From the NCBI RefSeq assembly GCF_964656455.1, contig NC_135712.1:72173239-72237238 (forward strand): a stretch of DNA of 64,000 bases, given 5' to 3'. Of this stretch, positions 10,616 to 22,000 are shown piece by piece (the stretch's first letter is position 1; each line of letters begins with the position of its first letter). The notes beneath the pieces were generated by a model. It was not told the origin of the DNA and ran no database searches. It saw only the letters and a list, made by a program, of their open reading frames with translations. The stretch is from Halichoerus grypus. Lineage: Eukaryota; Chordata; Mammalia; Carnivora; Phocidae. The translations under genes were made by a program, and so were the position numbers.

Positions 10616-13267
10616 ACAAAAAAATACCTTGACTCCTCCATCCAGGTAATGCCCTTGAGCTTTATCAGACCTATTCTCCTAGCTATTCTCCTAACCTGAA
10701 GTAGAATCGCTCCTTTACTCCTCCCCTAGTGTTTCCTGAGTACCAACTAGGTGCAAGGCTCTGTGTTAAGTTTGGTGAATCAGAGATGCCTGAGGTCCTT
10801 GGAGTATTCAGCCAACCAGGAAAGATACGGATGATTAATAATCATGATGCAATGGGAAGAGCTCCCCCACCCTCAAACTAGACCTGCTCTTCTAGGGTGA
10901 GATCTTGCCACACCAGATCTCAGGGGAGAAGCAAGAGGAGGCCAGGTTCCTCTGGGGGCCGCCACCCCACCACCAGGAGCATTCTTGCCAGGAAGACATC
11001 ACCTGCCCTTTCTACCTCCAGCAGCAGGCAGCTAGTAGATATTCATTCCCACTTGGTGGCAGGAGTGGCATGCTTAGGAATGGCATGACAAGTATTTATC
11101 ATCAAGCATCTACCATGCATGAAATGTAGAGGTACCAAAGAAAGGGGGATCAAAAAAAAGTTCAACTGCCAGTTTCTGCCATCCCAAAGCTAAAAATCTG
11201 GTTATAAGCCATAAGAATGGGAGGAATGTGAAAAGAGCATGGGTTTCAGAGTTCAGACCCTTGGGTCTTGGTCCCTCCTGTGTAACCTTGGGCATGACAT
11301 CACCCCTCTATGGTTCAGTTTGTTCATCTGTAAATGGGGGACAGGGCCAGAGCATGCCCAGGGATTGCAGGATTGGTGCTGACTGATGAGTGTATGTTTG
11401 ATTTGTTTGTCCCTTCAAGTTTGGGCTTTCTTTTCTTTTAGGTTTGATTTAAGGTCCGAGTTAGGCTTGTGGGAAGGAGGAGAAATAAAGAGAGGATCAG
11501 GTGGGAAGCTGGGCAATCAGAGAGGCCAGAGGGAAATGATGCCTTTCAGGAGGAAATGGGATGGGACTGAGATGAAGAGGGGATGCAGAAGAGGAAGGAG
11601 GCTGTCAGAAGGGCCACCCTCTGTGGGGGTTAGAAACACGGACTCTTGCTGGTGCCACTGAACAGACCGAGAGAGGGGAGGGAATGGGTGCTAAGTTCTA
11701 AGGCCACCTAGCCATTCAAGCCACCAACATGATGGTTATTCAGAGCTGCTCAAATTGGGTCACCTCCGAGCAGGTCACGAGCAGGTCTCGGATGAGCCGG
11801 CAGGAGCAGGAAAGGCCCCAGCTGACAATAAAGCCAGATTTAGATGTGGCCATGTGCAGGAAAACCTGGTGCCCGGGGTCCAGAGTGCCCTGACCCCACG
11901 GCCTCCTGGCTCTCCAGGGAGCCCGGAGTCGTTTCCCACGTGGCAGACGTGGCTCCCAGGCGCCCGGCGTGTGCACACTTCTCGCTCTGTCGTGCGTCAC
12001 TTGCCGGCAGATGCGAGGACCACTGAGGCATACCACTTGGAGGAAAGGGTTCTGCTTATTAAATTACTAAATCCTGCTAGAAATGAGGGCAACTTGCTCC
12101 TAATAGAATTTTTATGTTTCTCGTGATCCTCAGTGGACCCCCATGAGGTTTTTCCATCTCCAGTGTGGTGCCAGGGGGTGGGTTCTACCAGCCGGTTCTC
12201 TCTCCTTTCAAGAGCAGGGCCCTTAAAAGCAGCTCTGTCTCTGGGAGGGAATTGTGCTTTCTCAGTCTAACAGAAGCTTTCTAATTTGTCTAAAATCTGT
12301 TCTGCTGACTCTGGGGGCAGTGAGTGGGAGGTTTGCTTCAGGGAGGAGCATGCAAGTGCGTGGAGCGGGTGTTCTCTGCAACTGTTAAGTGTTGAGAATG
12401 TCTGTAATACTACTGTTTATTTTATACTGTCCTACCTTTCCCTCGCTCCCCATCAACACACACCACAAATGGTACAAGCGAACGTGGGAGGATGTTTTTG
12501 TGGTTGATGAAACGCCCCCTCCGTGGACTTGCGCTGCCACCGGCAAGACCTCTCTTGCCGCCGGAAGTCACTTCATTTTTCACGCAGTCAATGGTGCATT
12601 GTTGGACACAGAGGATTACTTAGGCTGGGGAAGAATGTGGAAAGTGTCTCACTGCATTTAAAGTACCATCAGGTTACGCAAAGGAGAAACATGAACCTCA
12701 CCTCGCAAGAAGGAAAAACTAGACGTGATGAGTAAACCAGACCTCAGGTGCTCTCTGGAAGGTGTGTTTCATCTAAGTACTTAGTTTTGCTTTGGGCACA
12801 CCACTCTTATCCCTCCGAGTGTCAGGAGCAAATTAGTGTTCAGTATTTGTTTTTTTCTCATTCAAACTTCTCTTTTTACACTAGTGATATCATCCCTGGA
12901 AGACTGAGATGTAAGAAGAGGTGAATCATGTATCACCTTCGCATCTCTTCTAGAATTACATCAGCCGGAGGGCTATGGGGTGCAGTGGGGATAAAAGCCA
13001 AAAAGTAGAGGGGAGGAAGGAGGAAAGGGGAGGGCACCAGGAGTGAGGGAGGGAACTGGTTCTTTTGCAGTCTGCTTATTTTCTTCTTCCTCCCTCCTCA
13101 ACCCCTAAGCCCCCCTTCCCTATTTATAAATCAGATAACTGGAAAAATCAGACTTTAAAGAGACAGTTGCCTTACATTTATTGATGGTGTTGGTTTAAAT
13201 GTCATTTGTCTGAACTTTCTGACCAATCATCACACCCCCATCAGTCACAGATAAAAAGCCAACCTTA
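10616..13267. other. Intergenic sequence, no gene seen
   Basis: No exon-like frame has support. A MIR fossil lies at 11230-11345. The block at about 11740-12130 is GC-richer than its surroundings, with several overlapping open frames on both strands, and shows no domain or splice structure. Because it is free of recognisable repeats, it is a candidate conserved regulatory element rather than a gene (inference only). Confidence 0.5.
11230..11345 (+). repeat. MIR SINE fossil
   Basis: Reads 'gaaaagagcatgggtttcagagttcagac', 'gtgtaaccttgggcatgacatcacccctctatggttcagttt' and 'ttcatctgtaaatggggg'. This is the canonical MIR order. Confidence 0.8.
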
Positions 13268-13487
13268 GGGGCGCCTGGGTGGCTCAGTCGTTAAGCGTCT
13301 GCCTTCGGCTCAGGTCATGGTCCCAGGGTCCTGGGATCAAGCCCCGCATCGGGCTCTCTACTCTGTGGGAAGCCTGTTTCTCCCTCTCCCACTCCCCCTG
13401 CTTGTGTTCCCTCTCTCGCTATGTCTCTGTCAAATAAATAAATAAAAAAAAACTTTAAAAAAAAAAATGCAAAAAAAAAAAAAAAAA
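13268..13487 (+). repeat. CanSINE, sense, young-looking copy
   Basis: GGGGCGCCTGGGTGGCTCAGTCGTTAAGCG at the 5' end and a long interrupted A tail. The duplication AAAGCCAACCTT flanks both sides. Confidence 0.95.
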
Positions 13488-13541
13488 GCCAACCTTGGCA
13501 TTGTCACTAGACCATTAACTGATTAAGAATGAAGACAGATA

Positions 13542-13742
13542 GGGGCAACTAGGTGGTTCAGTCGGTTAAGTGCCCAGCTCTTGATTTCGGCTCACATCAT
13601 GATCTCAGGGCCGTGAGATCGAGTCCTGCATCAGGCTCCGCACTCAGTGGGGAGTCTGCTTGAGATTCTCTCTCCCTCTCCCTCTGCCCCTCCCCCCCAA
13701 CACACACTCTCTCTCTCAAATAAACCTTTAAAAAAAAAAAAA
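13542..13742 (+). repeat. CanSINE, sense
   Basis: Starts GGGGCAACTAGGTGGTTCAGTCGG and ends in an A tail. The duplication AAGAATGAAGACA flanks both ends. Confidence 0.93.
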
Positions 13743-13818
13743 GAATGAAGACACAGGGACCCTGCCCCACCACCAAGTATTAACCATGTGATTTTCACCC
13801 TCTTTAATGCTCTTATCA

Positions 13819-14020
13819 GGGGCGCCTGGGTGGCTCAGTCGTTAAGCGTCTGCCTTCAGCTCGGGTCATGATCCCAGGGTCCTGGGATGGAGCCCCGCAT
13901 CGGGCTCCCTGCTCGTCGGGAAGCCTGCTTCTCCCTCTCCCACTCCCCCTGCTTGTGTTCCCTCTCTCGCTGTGTCTCTCTCTGTCAAATAAATAAATAA
14001 AATCTTTAAAAAATAATAAT
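13819..14020 (+). repeat. CanSINE, sense
   Basis: GGGGCGCCTGGGTGGCTCAGTCG start, CAAATAAATAAATAAAATCTTT end. The duplications 'aatgctcttatca' and 'aatgttcttatca' flank it. Confidence 0.95.
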
Positions 14021-14346
14021 AATGTTCTTATCAGTTTCAAAGAGCAGAGGAACTTGGCAATGTGTGAAAATAATTTCAAATGTGAAATCCAGTCATGCAA
14101 GATAGTGATGGGCCACACAGCCGGCTGCCAGTCCAGTGAGAGCTCTATGGAAGGCATGTAGTGTGAGTATCTGGGGAGGAGAGGATCTGACTCTCCTGAC
14201 CTCTCTCTACCTAGGGGTTTTAAATTTCATGCAATGATGTGTATCTGAGGTATTTGGGAAGAGGGGCAGGGACTCTCAACCAAACCAAAATATAACAGAT
14301 TCAAAGGCCTGGACCTTGTGCTAATGCCCTTAAGAAGCGATTCTGA

Positions 14347-14544
14347 GGGGCGCTTGGGTGCCTCAGTCATTAAGCGTCTGCCTTCAGCTCAGGTCATGAT
14401 CTCAGGGTCCTGAGATCGAGCCCCGCATCGGGCTCCCTGCTCGGCGGGAAGCCTGCTTCTCCTTCTCCCACTTCCCCTGCTTGTGTTCCCTCTCTCGCTG
14501 TGTCTCTCTCTGTCAAATAAATAAATAAAATCTTAAAAAAAAAA
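14347..14544 (+). repeat. CanSINE, sense
   Basis: GGGGCGCTTGGGTGCCTCAG start, AAATAAATAAAATCTT plus A tail. The duplications 'gcgattctgag' and 'gtggttctgag' flank it. It is the fourth same-strand SINE in 1.3 kb. Confidence 0.95.
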
Positions 14545-15649
14545 GTGGTTCTGAGTATTTTTTAGTTATTTCCCATCCACCCTTTGCTTTTTGTTTCTAA
14601 AGCTAATCTTATGCCCAAACCACTCCTGTTGATTAGGAAGAAAATCTTTCACCCTCCCTCTATGGTTCCAACAAATTCCAGACTCCTCAGGATCTGTGGG
14701 TCTAGCTGCCCAAAACATAATTATGATGAAAACAAAGCAGAGTGGCCTCAGGACAGCAGGGAAGGCCAAAAGTGGGATCATTTCTGCAACACAGGAAATG
14801 GAGCCCAAAGGGGCAAAGGGAAAAAAATAATTTGAGGAAGGCACAGTTTTGGCAGCGTCTTATTACAACTTCCAGCTGATCGGGTGTAGCCAAACCAGAG
14901 ACATCTGTTTGGAGTTTACAACAGAAACAAGCTCACAGAAAGCCTGAAAACCCTGAGACAAACACACACACACACACACACAGACCAAGCTCTAACAGTT
15001 CTCGTCTGCCTTGACCTCCAGACCATTCCCCCACTGGGTCACGCTGGGTTGTAGAAGGGAAGGAAATAGGTTCTTCCGCTGGCCTCCCCACCCGCCCCAC
15101 CTGCGCCATGACTCATTCAGGCCATGATCAGAACTTACCAACCTTCCTCTCTCCTTGATTTTCCTCCAGGAAAAACAGAGATGGCCCCACTACTCACAGA
15201 GCCCCAGGTACACTTTCTTTAGGTCTCTGGTTGATCTTTAAAGCCCCTTGAGCTGTTTGTAAAGGAAAAGGTGAACCCCACAGAAGAAGGTGGTAAAACC
15301 CCAGAAGACCTTGAAAGTCATTCCTCCCTAAATCACCTCACAAGTCTGGGAGTGAGGAACAGACCTCAGCCTGTATCTCCAAGAATTAACTCCGAGAGAC
15401 CAGAAGAAGTCCACACCCCCACAGTTTACTGCAGGAAGAATATGGGAGGATACACTCAAAGAGAAGCTGAGAGCTGGCCCCAGCCATGGCAACAAAAGCC
15501 CTGGACTATGCAGAGCGGGTTCTCCTGGAATCACCTGCGAGCACTGCAAAGGCCGAACCCTGTCCTACCGCACCCTCACACCCATGGCCGGGCCCTCTTC
15601 CAGCCCCATGGCCCCCAGCATTTTCAGCAGCACTTCCAGACGCTCACCT
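14545..15649. other. Sequence between SINE array and FAM43A 3' end
   Basis: No gene was seen. Open frames of 92-149 codons on both strands overlap one another and show no domain. The right edge lies just beyond the FAM43A polyadenylation signal. Confidence 0.5.
14959..14983. repeat. (CA)n microsatellite
   Basis: About 12 uninterrupted AC units. Confidence 0.9.
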
Positions 15650-15667
15650 GTTCCGTGAATTGTCCTC

Positions 15668-15673
15668 TTTATT
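15668..15673 (-). terminator. Putative FAM43A polyadenylation signal
   Basis: TTTATT on the plus strand is AATAAA on the gene strand, in the context GAGAATAAAGAGG. It lies 950 bases after the stop codon. Confidence 0.55.
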
Positions 15674-16010
15674 CTCTCCCCACTGGCGTGCAAACAGAAC
15701 CAGAGCAGTGCTACTCTTAGAAAATAACAAAATGTTTTATACACATTTCTGTATGTACAACTGAACAACATTTTACATGTCCCTTTTGCACAGCAAAAGA
15801 TAAAAACATTTAACTCCGAGAACACAGTTATGTACAAAAAAAAAAAAATGTCAAAAATACTTCACAACAGTGCAAAATACGTTACACAGTATCATGGAGG
15901 GAGATCGTTTGAGCAGGAGGGAGGTGTGTGTGTTTTTAAAGGAAAACTCCTTTTTTAAAGATATTAGATGTCTTTAACTGTAAACAAAATGCAACTTTCT
16001 TTCATTTCCC

Positions 16011-16037
16011 CACCACCACCACCACCACCACCACCAC
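16011..16037. repeat. (CCA)n trinucleotide repeat
   Basis: Nine CAC/ACC units. On the FAM43A strand this is a (TGG/GGT)n run within the 3' UTR. Confidence 0.9.
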
Positions 16038-16626
16038 CCCCAAACAGTTATTTGAGGAATTTGGCAGAATTTCAAGGGTCTGAGTCTGAGGTAAACAACC
16101 CAAGCTCTCGCACCAAAAAGACTGGGGGCAAGGAGGTGGCATTTCAGCCTCAAACGTTGTGAGAGCAGGAAAAAAAATATTTTTTAATGACATGTCAGTG
16201 ACAGCGCTAGGCGGCTCCCTGTTATTGGGTCTGTCAGGGGAGGAAATTAACCCCTCCTCCTCAGGCCCCAGCTGCCCCACAAACAGGAAACTGGCCGGCA
16301 GGCAGGCATCCCTGGCCGGTAGGACTTGGCTAACCAGCGGGCCCTTCCCTCACCATCCCCCAGCCCCCACCCCCGGCCCCCAGGGCCCTGCCTCTCTCTC
16401 CCTCCGTGCACTTTGCCCCCTCGCACATCTCCACGCGCAACCTGAGCCCCGCTTCTAACAGAGCCAAATGTGCTGCAGGAGAGGGCCAGGGTAACTCTGG
16501 GCCTCAAGTGTCCCGTTTCCCCTTTCCTGGGGGCGGGCGGGGAACGCAGGAGAAGGGGGTTGTCCAAAAGACGGGTGGGGAGTCACGGTGGGGCGCCAGG
16601 GGCGCGCGCAGGGGGCTGCTGAGGTC

Positions 16627-17919
16627 TCAACCCGAGAGGGGCTCCTCTGGGTTGGCGCCGTCAGTAGGGCCCGACCGGTCCCCGGCGGTGGCAGAGGTGG
16701 CGTCCGGGCCCCCGCCTTCGATGGAGCTCTCGCTGCCGGTGCTCTCGCCGGACAGCAGGCGCGTCACCCGCAGGTCGGCCTGCAGGCTGCGCACGTCGTT
16801 GCCGAAGCTGAGCTCTCCCAGGTCGTTAATAAGCTGGGACAGCTCGGCCTTCATGTCGGAGGCGCTGCCCAGCAGCAGAGGCGACGGCCCAGCCCCAGGG
16901 CCCAGGGAGACCCCGCCGCCCCCTAGCGCCTCCTCGCGGCCACTCTCCAGCGTGTCCAGCAAGTCCCCGCATTCCAAGTGCATAGCCACCACCAGCGCCC
17001 GCTGCGCCTTGGCCTCTTCCACTGCCGGGTGTCCGTCCTCAGCACCGTCCTCCTCCTCCTCCTCCTCCTCCTCCTCTTCCTCCAGGCAGCCCTCCGTGTG
17101 CTCCTCTTCCTCCTCCTCCTGCAGCTCCTGCTCCTGCTGTTCGCCGAGCAAGTCCTCGGTGATGGAGCCCAGCTTGGGCGCGCTGCGGCTGCGTTCCACC
17201 GGTGGCTTGTAGCAGCAGGGTCCGTGCAGGAGCAGCTTGCGCAGCGGCACTAGCGGGATGGTGTGCGCGCCCACCAGCTCCTGCTGCTGGTGACGCGCAT
17301 CGTCCCTCCGCTTGAGCCGTTTAAATTCCGCCAGTGCGTTGGCCGACGTCTGGTACAGCAGCAGGGCCATGGCCTGCGCCTTCTCGGGCTTGGACACCAG
17401 CACCGCGTGGCAGCGCAGCATTACCGCCTTGTGCTTGAGCTCGTGCCGGTATACCCAGGCGAAGACCTTGGGCAGCCGCGCGTCTGCCACGCAATAGGTA
17501 ACGCGGTGCAGCAGGTAGAGGTGGCCCGGGCGGCGCAGCGCGCGCTCCTCGGCGTGCACCATGCGGATACCCTGCGCACTCACAGTCAGCTTCATCTTGG
17601 TGCCCTGACGACCCGCCTCGCTCTTGCTCCAGATCTTGCCCACCGCTAGGTCAGTGCAGCCGTCGCCGCGCGCCTGGATGGTGGTGGCATTGCCCAAGTA
17701 GAGCACGGTGTAAGTGGGGTCCTCGCTGGTGATGTGCAGCTTCTTGCGCTTGGAGCGGAACATGCTGCCCACCCGGCTGAGCGCGCCTTCGGGGCACGCC
17801 CGCGCCAGCGAGCTGAGCGCCGAGTAGTGCAGGCTCACCGCGTAGCCCTTGGGCTTGGACGCCTGCCGTGGCGGCGCCTCGGCCAGCAGCTCGAACTTGT
17901 GCTTCTTCCACGGCAGCAT
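16627..17919 (-). CDS. FAM43A: FAM43A, PTB/PID-domain protein
   Basis: A single uninterrupted exon encodes 430 residues plus stop. The protein starts MLPWKKHKFELL and has one phosphotyrosine-binding/PID domain at about residues 66-203 (from DPTYTVLYLGNATTIQ to ANALAEFKRLKRR). After this comes a low-complexity acidic region with two glutamate runs, the longer one E280-E290, and a serine/glycine-rich tail with SGESTGSESSIEGGG. The human protein is about 423 residues (from memory). The family belongs to the PID adaptor class; its molecular role is poorly known, and no enzyme motif is visible. I chose the ATG at 17919 because it gives the conserved MLPWKK start. The frame stays open further upstream but has only a GTG, no ATG. 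The gene lies in a CpG island and is divergent from LSG1. Confidence 0.97.
   Translation of the reverse strand: MLPWKKHKFELLAEAPPRQASKPKGYAVSLHYSALSSLARACPEGALSRVGSMFRSKRKKLHITSEDPTYTVLYLGNATTIQARGDGCTDLAVGKIWSKSEAGRQGTKMKLTVSAQGIRMVHAEERALRRPGHLYLLHRVTYCVADARLPKVFAWVYRHELKHKAVMLRCHAVLVSKPEKAQAMALLLYQTSANALAEFKRLKRRDDARHQQQELVGAHTIPLVPLRKLLLHGPCCYKPPVERSRSAPKLGSITEDLLGEQQEQELQEEEEEEHTEGCLEEEEEEEEEEEDGAEDGHPAVEEAKAQRALVVAMHLECGDLLDTLESGREEALGGGGVSLGPGAGPSPLLLGSASDMKAELSQLINDLGELSFGNDVRSLQADLRVTRLLSGESTGSESSIEGGGPDATSATAGDRSGPTDGANPEEPLSG
17050..17082 (-). repeat. Poly-glutamate coding repeat in FAM43A
   Basis: Eleven consecutive Glu codons (GAG, GAA, then nine GAG) encode residues E280-E290. 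A shorter Glu run is encoded just upstream in the protein. As I recall the human protein, it has a broken run here (EEEE followed by NRAAEG), so this looks like a lineage expansion. Confidence 0.85.
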
Positions 17920-18363
17920 CTCCGGAGGGCGCCCCCGCGCAGCTGGGCGGCGGCGGCGGAGCGCGGGGTACAAGACCCGCTGAGCCACCCGCCCCGGCCG
18001 GGCTCGGCCCGGGCAAGACAGAAAAATAAAACTCTGCTGGGAGTGGTCCAGTGGTAGAGAGGGGGTTAGGGAGTATCGTGCTCAGAGACCCCGCCGAAGG
18101 GGGTACGGGTACAAATTTTAAAAGAGAAGAAAATATTCAGCTGCGAGGGGGCGGGGGGAGGAGGAAAGCGCGCACAGATTTACCCCAGCCAGGGCAAGGA
18201 CGAGGGCAAAGAGTCTTAGGCAAACAAAACGAGAGAAAGACGAAATCAGAGTGGAACGTTAAAAAGAGATGCGCGCGCGCAAACAGAGGGTGCCCCAGCC
18301 AAAGCAGCCGGGACGGGGCGAGAATATGCAGGAACTCCTCGGTGAACCTGGAAAGGCCCACCG

Positions 18364-18401
<38 letters not shown>

Positions 18402-18410
18402 AACACACAC
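18364..18410. repeat. (CT)n(CA)n compound microsatellite
   Basis: About 12 CT units followed by CA units with one interruption. It lies in the putative FAM43A 5' UTR or promoter. Confidence 0.9.
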
Positions 18411-18888
18411 TCCCCAGGGCTGGGACTAGAAACCGCGGAAACTCGATAGCTAGCGTGCCCAGGGGCCAGTGCTCCCCGCCCCCAAGGGGTGTTGGAGCCC
18501 GAGAGCCCCTCGGCTGGGCTGGTCCCAGAACGTGCGGCTTGCCGGGAGTGCAGTCAGATGCTGCCCCGGCTGGCCGCGGCGGGCCCGGCGCAGCACTCCG
18601 CCTGTGGCTCACTGCATCTTCGCTCCGGCCCGACGCGGGGACTCAGGCTCGGCGGGCTCACTGTCCCGGCTGGCTCGGCCGGGGCAGCGCGGGGCGCCGA
18701 GGGTGGGGCGCGCGCATGGTTGGCTCCGGGACGGTCGCTACCTCATTTCTTCCCTCCGGGGGTGTCCGACTCCGCTCCCGAGGTCCCCGAGGTCTGCTGC
18801 CCGCCCTTGCGGCGCGCCCGTCCCGTGCTGCGAGCGGTAACCGGCTCGCCAGCCTCACATCCTTGCGGTCCGGGAGCAAGATCTCGGG

Positions 18889-18897
18889 TAAATATAG
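18889..18897 (-). promoter_or_regulatory. TATA-like element upstream of FAM43A
   Basis: On the gene strand the sequence reads CTATATTTA within otherwise GC-rich DNA at the outer edge of the CpG island. If it is used, transcription would start about 30 bases on, near 18860, giving a 5' UTR of about 940 bases. This is unproven. Confidence 0.35.
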
Positions 18898-19000
18898 GCC
18901 GGCGCGAACCATTCGCTGCTCGGGGACAGGGGAGGAGCAGAGAAGAGGATGCGTTTCGGGCTCGGACGCCCGGCGGGTCCCTGGTCTCTTAAAGGGACCT

Positions 19001-22000
19001 AGTTGCAGCCATTTGTCGAGGGAAAGGGGAAACTAGTCCCATCCCGCAATTACATCTCAAATTTACCAGCATCTCATTTATCTACAGGTATCGCGAAGAC
19101 CTGGGGTTACCCCTTGGGAAAAGCAACTTGAATTCTGACACTCCACCCTCGGGCTGAATTGCAACTCATTAAATAAATGTACGTCTACATCGAAACTTCT
19201 GGGGAAGTGGTAGAACGTGGGATTTAGACTAATTTACTGTGTAAAAAGGTTGGGGAAATAGTGGTTCTTTCCATGTGTGACAGATCTCTGAGAATGATTG
19301 GGTGCTGTTTAGTATTATTTTTTTTCACAATTTTTTTTTTCATTAAAGGTAATAGAAGCAAGGAAAACAGAGAGACTTCTCTTTTAGGATCTTGGAGCCC
19401 TTTCCCCACAGACAAGCAGATAGAAGTGAGATGAACATAATGCGGTGATTGGAGTGAACAATATGGTATATAGCCCATAAATAAAGTGCTTCCTGCGCCT
19501 AATCCCTAGCAGTAGCCCCTCCTGCTCTCAGGCCTCAGAGAAGAGTTTTCTGAGACCCATACAATTTCTAAGTAATGCTTATGTGTGGTTAGAACTCATT
19601 TTATTTTGGCAGGTCAGTCATTCAGTTTTATTACATCATTGACACATTTTGGATAAGAATTCCTAGTGAAAATCCAAATGACCTTTTCTTATTTCACTGT
19701 CTAATAATGCTCAGCCACCGTCCACTAGGAATGACAATCACATTATTATGCTTTTCTCCCATGCTGACTGACTGAACAGTGTAGCTTCAGTCATCTGACC
19801 AGCTTGACCCTTGGCTGATAACTCATTTCTGGACCCTCAAAACAACCTGCTTGCCTCTATGGTCTGCTCAGTCAAAGCAAAAAAAAACTTCAAGCTGGAA
19901 TGTGTGATAAATGTCCAGATGATCTTGCATCAAACTCCCAAGTTCGTCCTGGAGGAGGAGAGTGGACCCCTTTACTCCACAGGCCCCATCCACTGGGGAT
20001 CTTGGGGATCTTTGGCTTCCATGCCAAAACCACTGATTTCAGAACCACCACTGTAGCCCCTCCTGGAAATTCTCTGGAGCCCTACCTTTGCTAACTTTTA
20101 ACCTTTCTTTGAAATTTAAATAACCTTTTCTGAATTCTAACCCAATTTTCTCAGACTCATTGGTGCTGAGTTTCAATGTAACTTTTCTGAGTACTTTTTG
20201 GTGCCAGGCGCTGAGCCAGGAGCAGACCCAGTTCCTATCTCCAAGGAGCTCCCAGTCCAATGAAGGATGTAAATTGCACCCAGCTCTGGGCTTCCACTGA
20301 AACTAGGAGAGCACCCTGTGTCCCCCAGTGCCTGGTACCCAAATAGACACCACTTGATTGTTGAATTAATGAATGAGACATGCGTGTGAACGGGAAGACA
20401 GAGCTACGTGCCCTGAGAAAGACCCAAAGTACTATGAGAAGCTGGAAGAAGAGAAGGTTCGTTTTGAGTAGGAAAATCAGAAAAGGCTCCACAGAAGTTG
20501 ATGTTTGAAGAATGAGCAGGCTTTCTCCAAGCGGGGAAGAACTAAAGGGCTTTCAGGACATAGAGGACAGCAGGATTATAGGACATGAAAATGCATGCAC
20601 ACGTGCAGATTGGGATGGAGTTTAATGATTATAACAATGAGAGTAGAAAGTTTCCCGATGGTGCTTTTTGGGCCTCCCTAGTATCTGAGAGAAGGAATGG
20701 CCTTTTTACGGCTGACTCTTGCCCCGGGGTTTCATTAGACCAGAGCTGTGATGCCTTACCCCCCAGCTGCACTAATGGGCTAAAGGAGGGATACCAGGCC
20801 TTGTGCTGGAATGAACTAGTTAGGACTATAATAAGCCATTTAAGCCAAAGTGAACTCCTCTTCTGCTCAAATTTCTGGAAAATCTTGTGGTGGCAATCAG
20901 GTAGACTGTATTGCTCCAAACCGAAAAGTCTGGTAAAAAAAACACACCAGATTAACCTGTGTTAAGTGACCGTTAGCTGGTCCATAATCTCGAAGTCTAA
21001 ACTCTACGATAGTAGATGTCATGTTCAAGCAGGTACCATTTCCAAGTTGCTTGGAGGTCCAAGGCTCAGAAGGGTTTGGGGAAGACAAGGAAGGACCAGT
21101 GGTGGGAGCCAAGGCTGGTCTCAGCTTCCGCAAGGGCACTGCCTCGGGCATCACACGGTAGCAGGGAGAGCCGTAGACCACAATGGCAGGGAGGATTCCA
21201 CTGGCAGGCCCAGCTTCTCCGAGGCAGCGAGGGCATCGGTTCTGGGTGCGGAGGCCCACAGAGCTGCTCCTGTGGAATGGTCTCCGCCACGCCTGGACTA
21301 CCTTCTCCATAATTTGTTTTCAACCTCGGGAGGACAGAAAGGTTCTAGGCAAATGTGAACACTCTGACGTGTGAGTCAGTGTCTGTGCTGGTGCTCACAG
21401 ACCCAGGAGGAGGAGGACCAGGCTGTCTCTTGCCAGCCTGGACCTGGGGCCTGGAGCTGGGCCTGGGCCTGGGCTGGCCTCTGGGGCCGGCCTCACCTCG
21501 TCACAACTGAGGCTGAGTTTCTTCAGCCGGGAAAACTGGTGGCACCATTTATGAGCCCACACCACGGACCTGAGACACAGGGCAGTTCCAGAACAACATG
21601 AGCCAAGGCAGTTGGGGACCAGGTCAGAAACTGCATCAGACCGCAGGCTTTTTTGTGTGATGCTGCCCCATCTACTGGTGGCATGCAGAAGTGCCATTCG
21701 GTGGGCTGGTTTCTCCCAGAACAGGATAAGGCAGTGGTTGAATCCACACACAGCCAGGACACAGCGGGCAAGAAACCTGGCCTCTGACTTCACATCTGAG
21801 AGTCAGCCTCTGAGCTCACAGAAAGCATCCAGGCCGGCTTTCTCCCACCTTATTTCTTGCATCATGATCCTCCCTCTCGGGCCTCCTCCCCCAACACTCC
21901 ACGGAATGCATGTTAGCTTCAGAGACAACCAATGACTAACCTGGGATCCTCAAAGTCATTCGATAAACATTTGCTGTGAGTCTATGGTGGATGTGATGTA

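Larger units (their letters stand above)
15650..16626 (-). other. FAM43A: FAM43A 3' UTR
   Basis: This is the stretch between the FAM43A stop codon and the first good minus-strand AATAAA. It is AT-rich towards its end and free of SINEs, unlike the sequence beyond it, which fits a conserved UTR. Its end is inferred from the poly(A) signal, not observed. Confidence 0.6.
16600..19000. promoter_or_regulatory. CpG island over FAM43A CDS, 5' UTR and promoter
   Basis: CpG dinucleotides are frequent throughout, in sharp contrast to the flanks, and G+C is visibly high. Repeats are limited to short microsatellites, which is typical of an unmethylated germline promoter. The island spans the whole single-exon gene and extends about 1 kb upstream of its start codon. 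Confidence 0.85.

Noticed and set aside
13268..13345. tRNA gene-like 5' part of CanSINEs (GGCTCAGTCG...GGGATCAAGCCCC)
   Set aside because: These are the tRNA-Lys-derived heads of SINEs, repeated dozens of times in the window, with no tRNA 3' end. They are not tRNA genes.
15271..15720. 149-codon plus-strand open frame near the FAM43A 3' end
   Set aside because: No domain, no supporting signals, and it overlaps the inferred FAM43A 3' end on the other strand.
16406..17212. 268-codon open frame antisense to FAM43A, with a long serine run
   Set aside because: It is the shadow of the GC-rich FAM43A coding strand. The serine run mirrors the glutamate codons, and there is no domain or independent start context.
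17920..17988. FAM43A start at 17988 (MAQRVLYP...)
   Set aside because: The codon there is GTG, not ATG. The conserved protein begins at the ATG at 17919 (MLPWKK).
18041..18119. tRNA-like signals (A-box-like TGGTCCAGTGG, B-box-like GGTACGGGTAC, then TTTT)
   Set aside because: The two boxes are too far apart for a normal tRNA, the B-box is poor, and no cloverleaf arms pair convincingly. It lies in the GC-rich FAM43A leader where such matches occur by chance.
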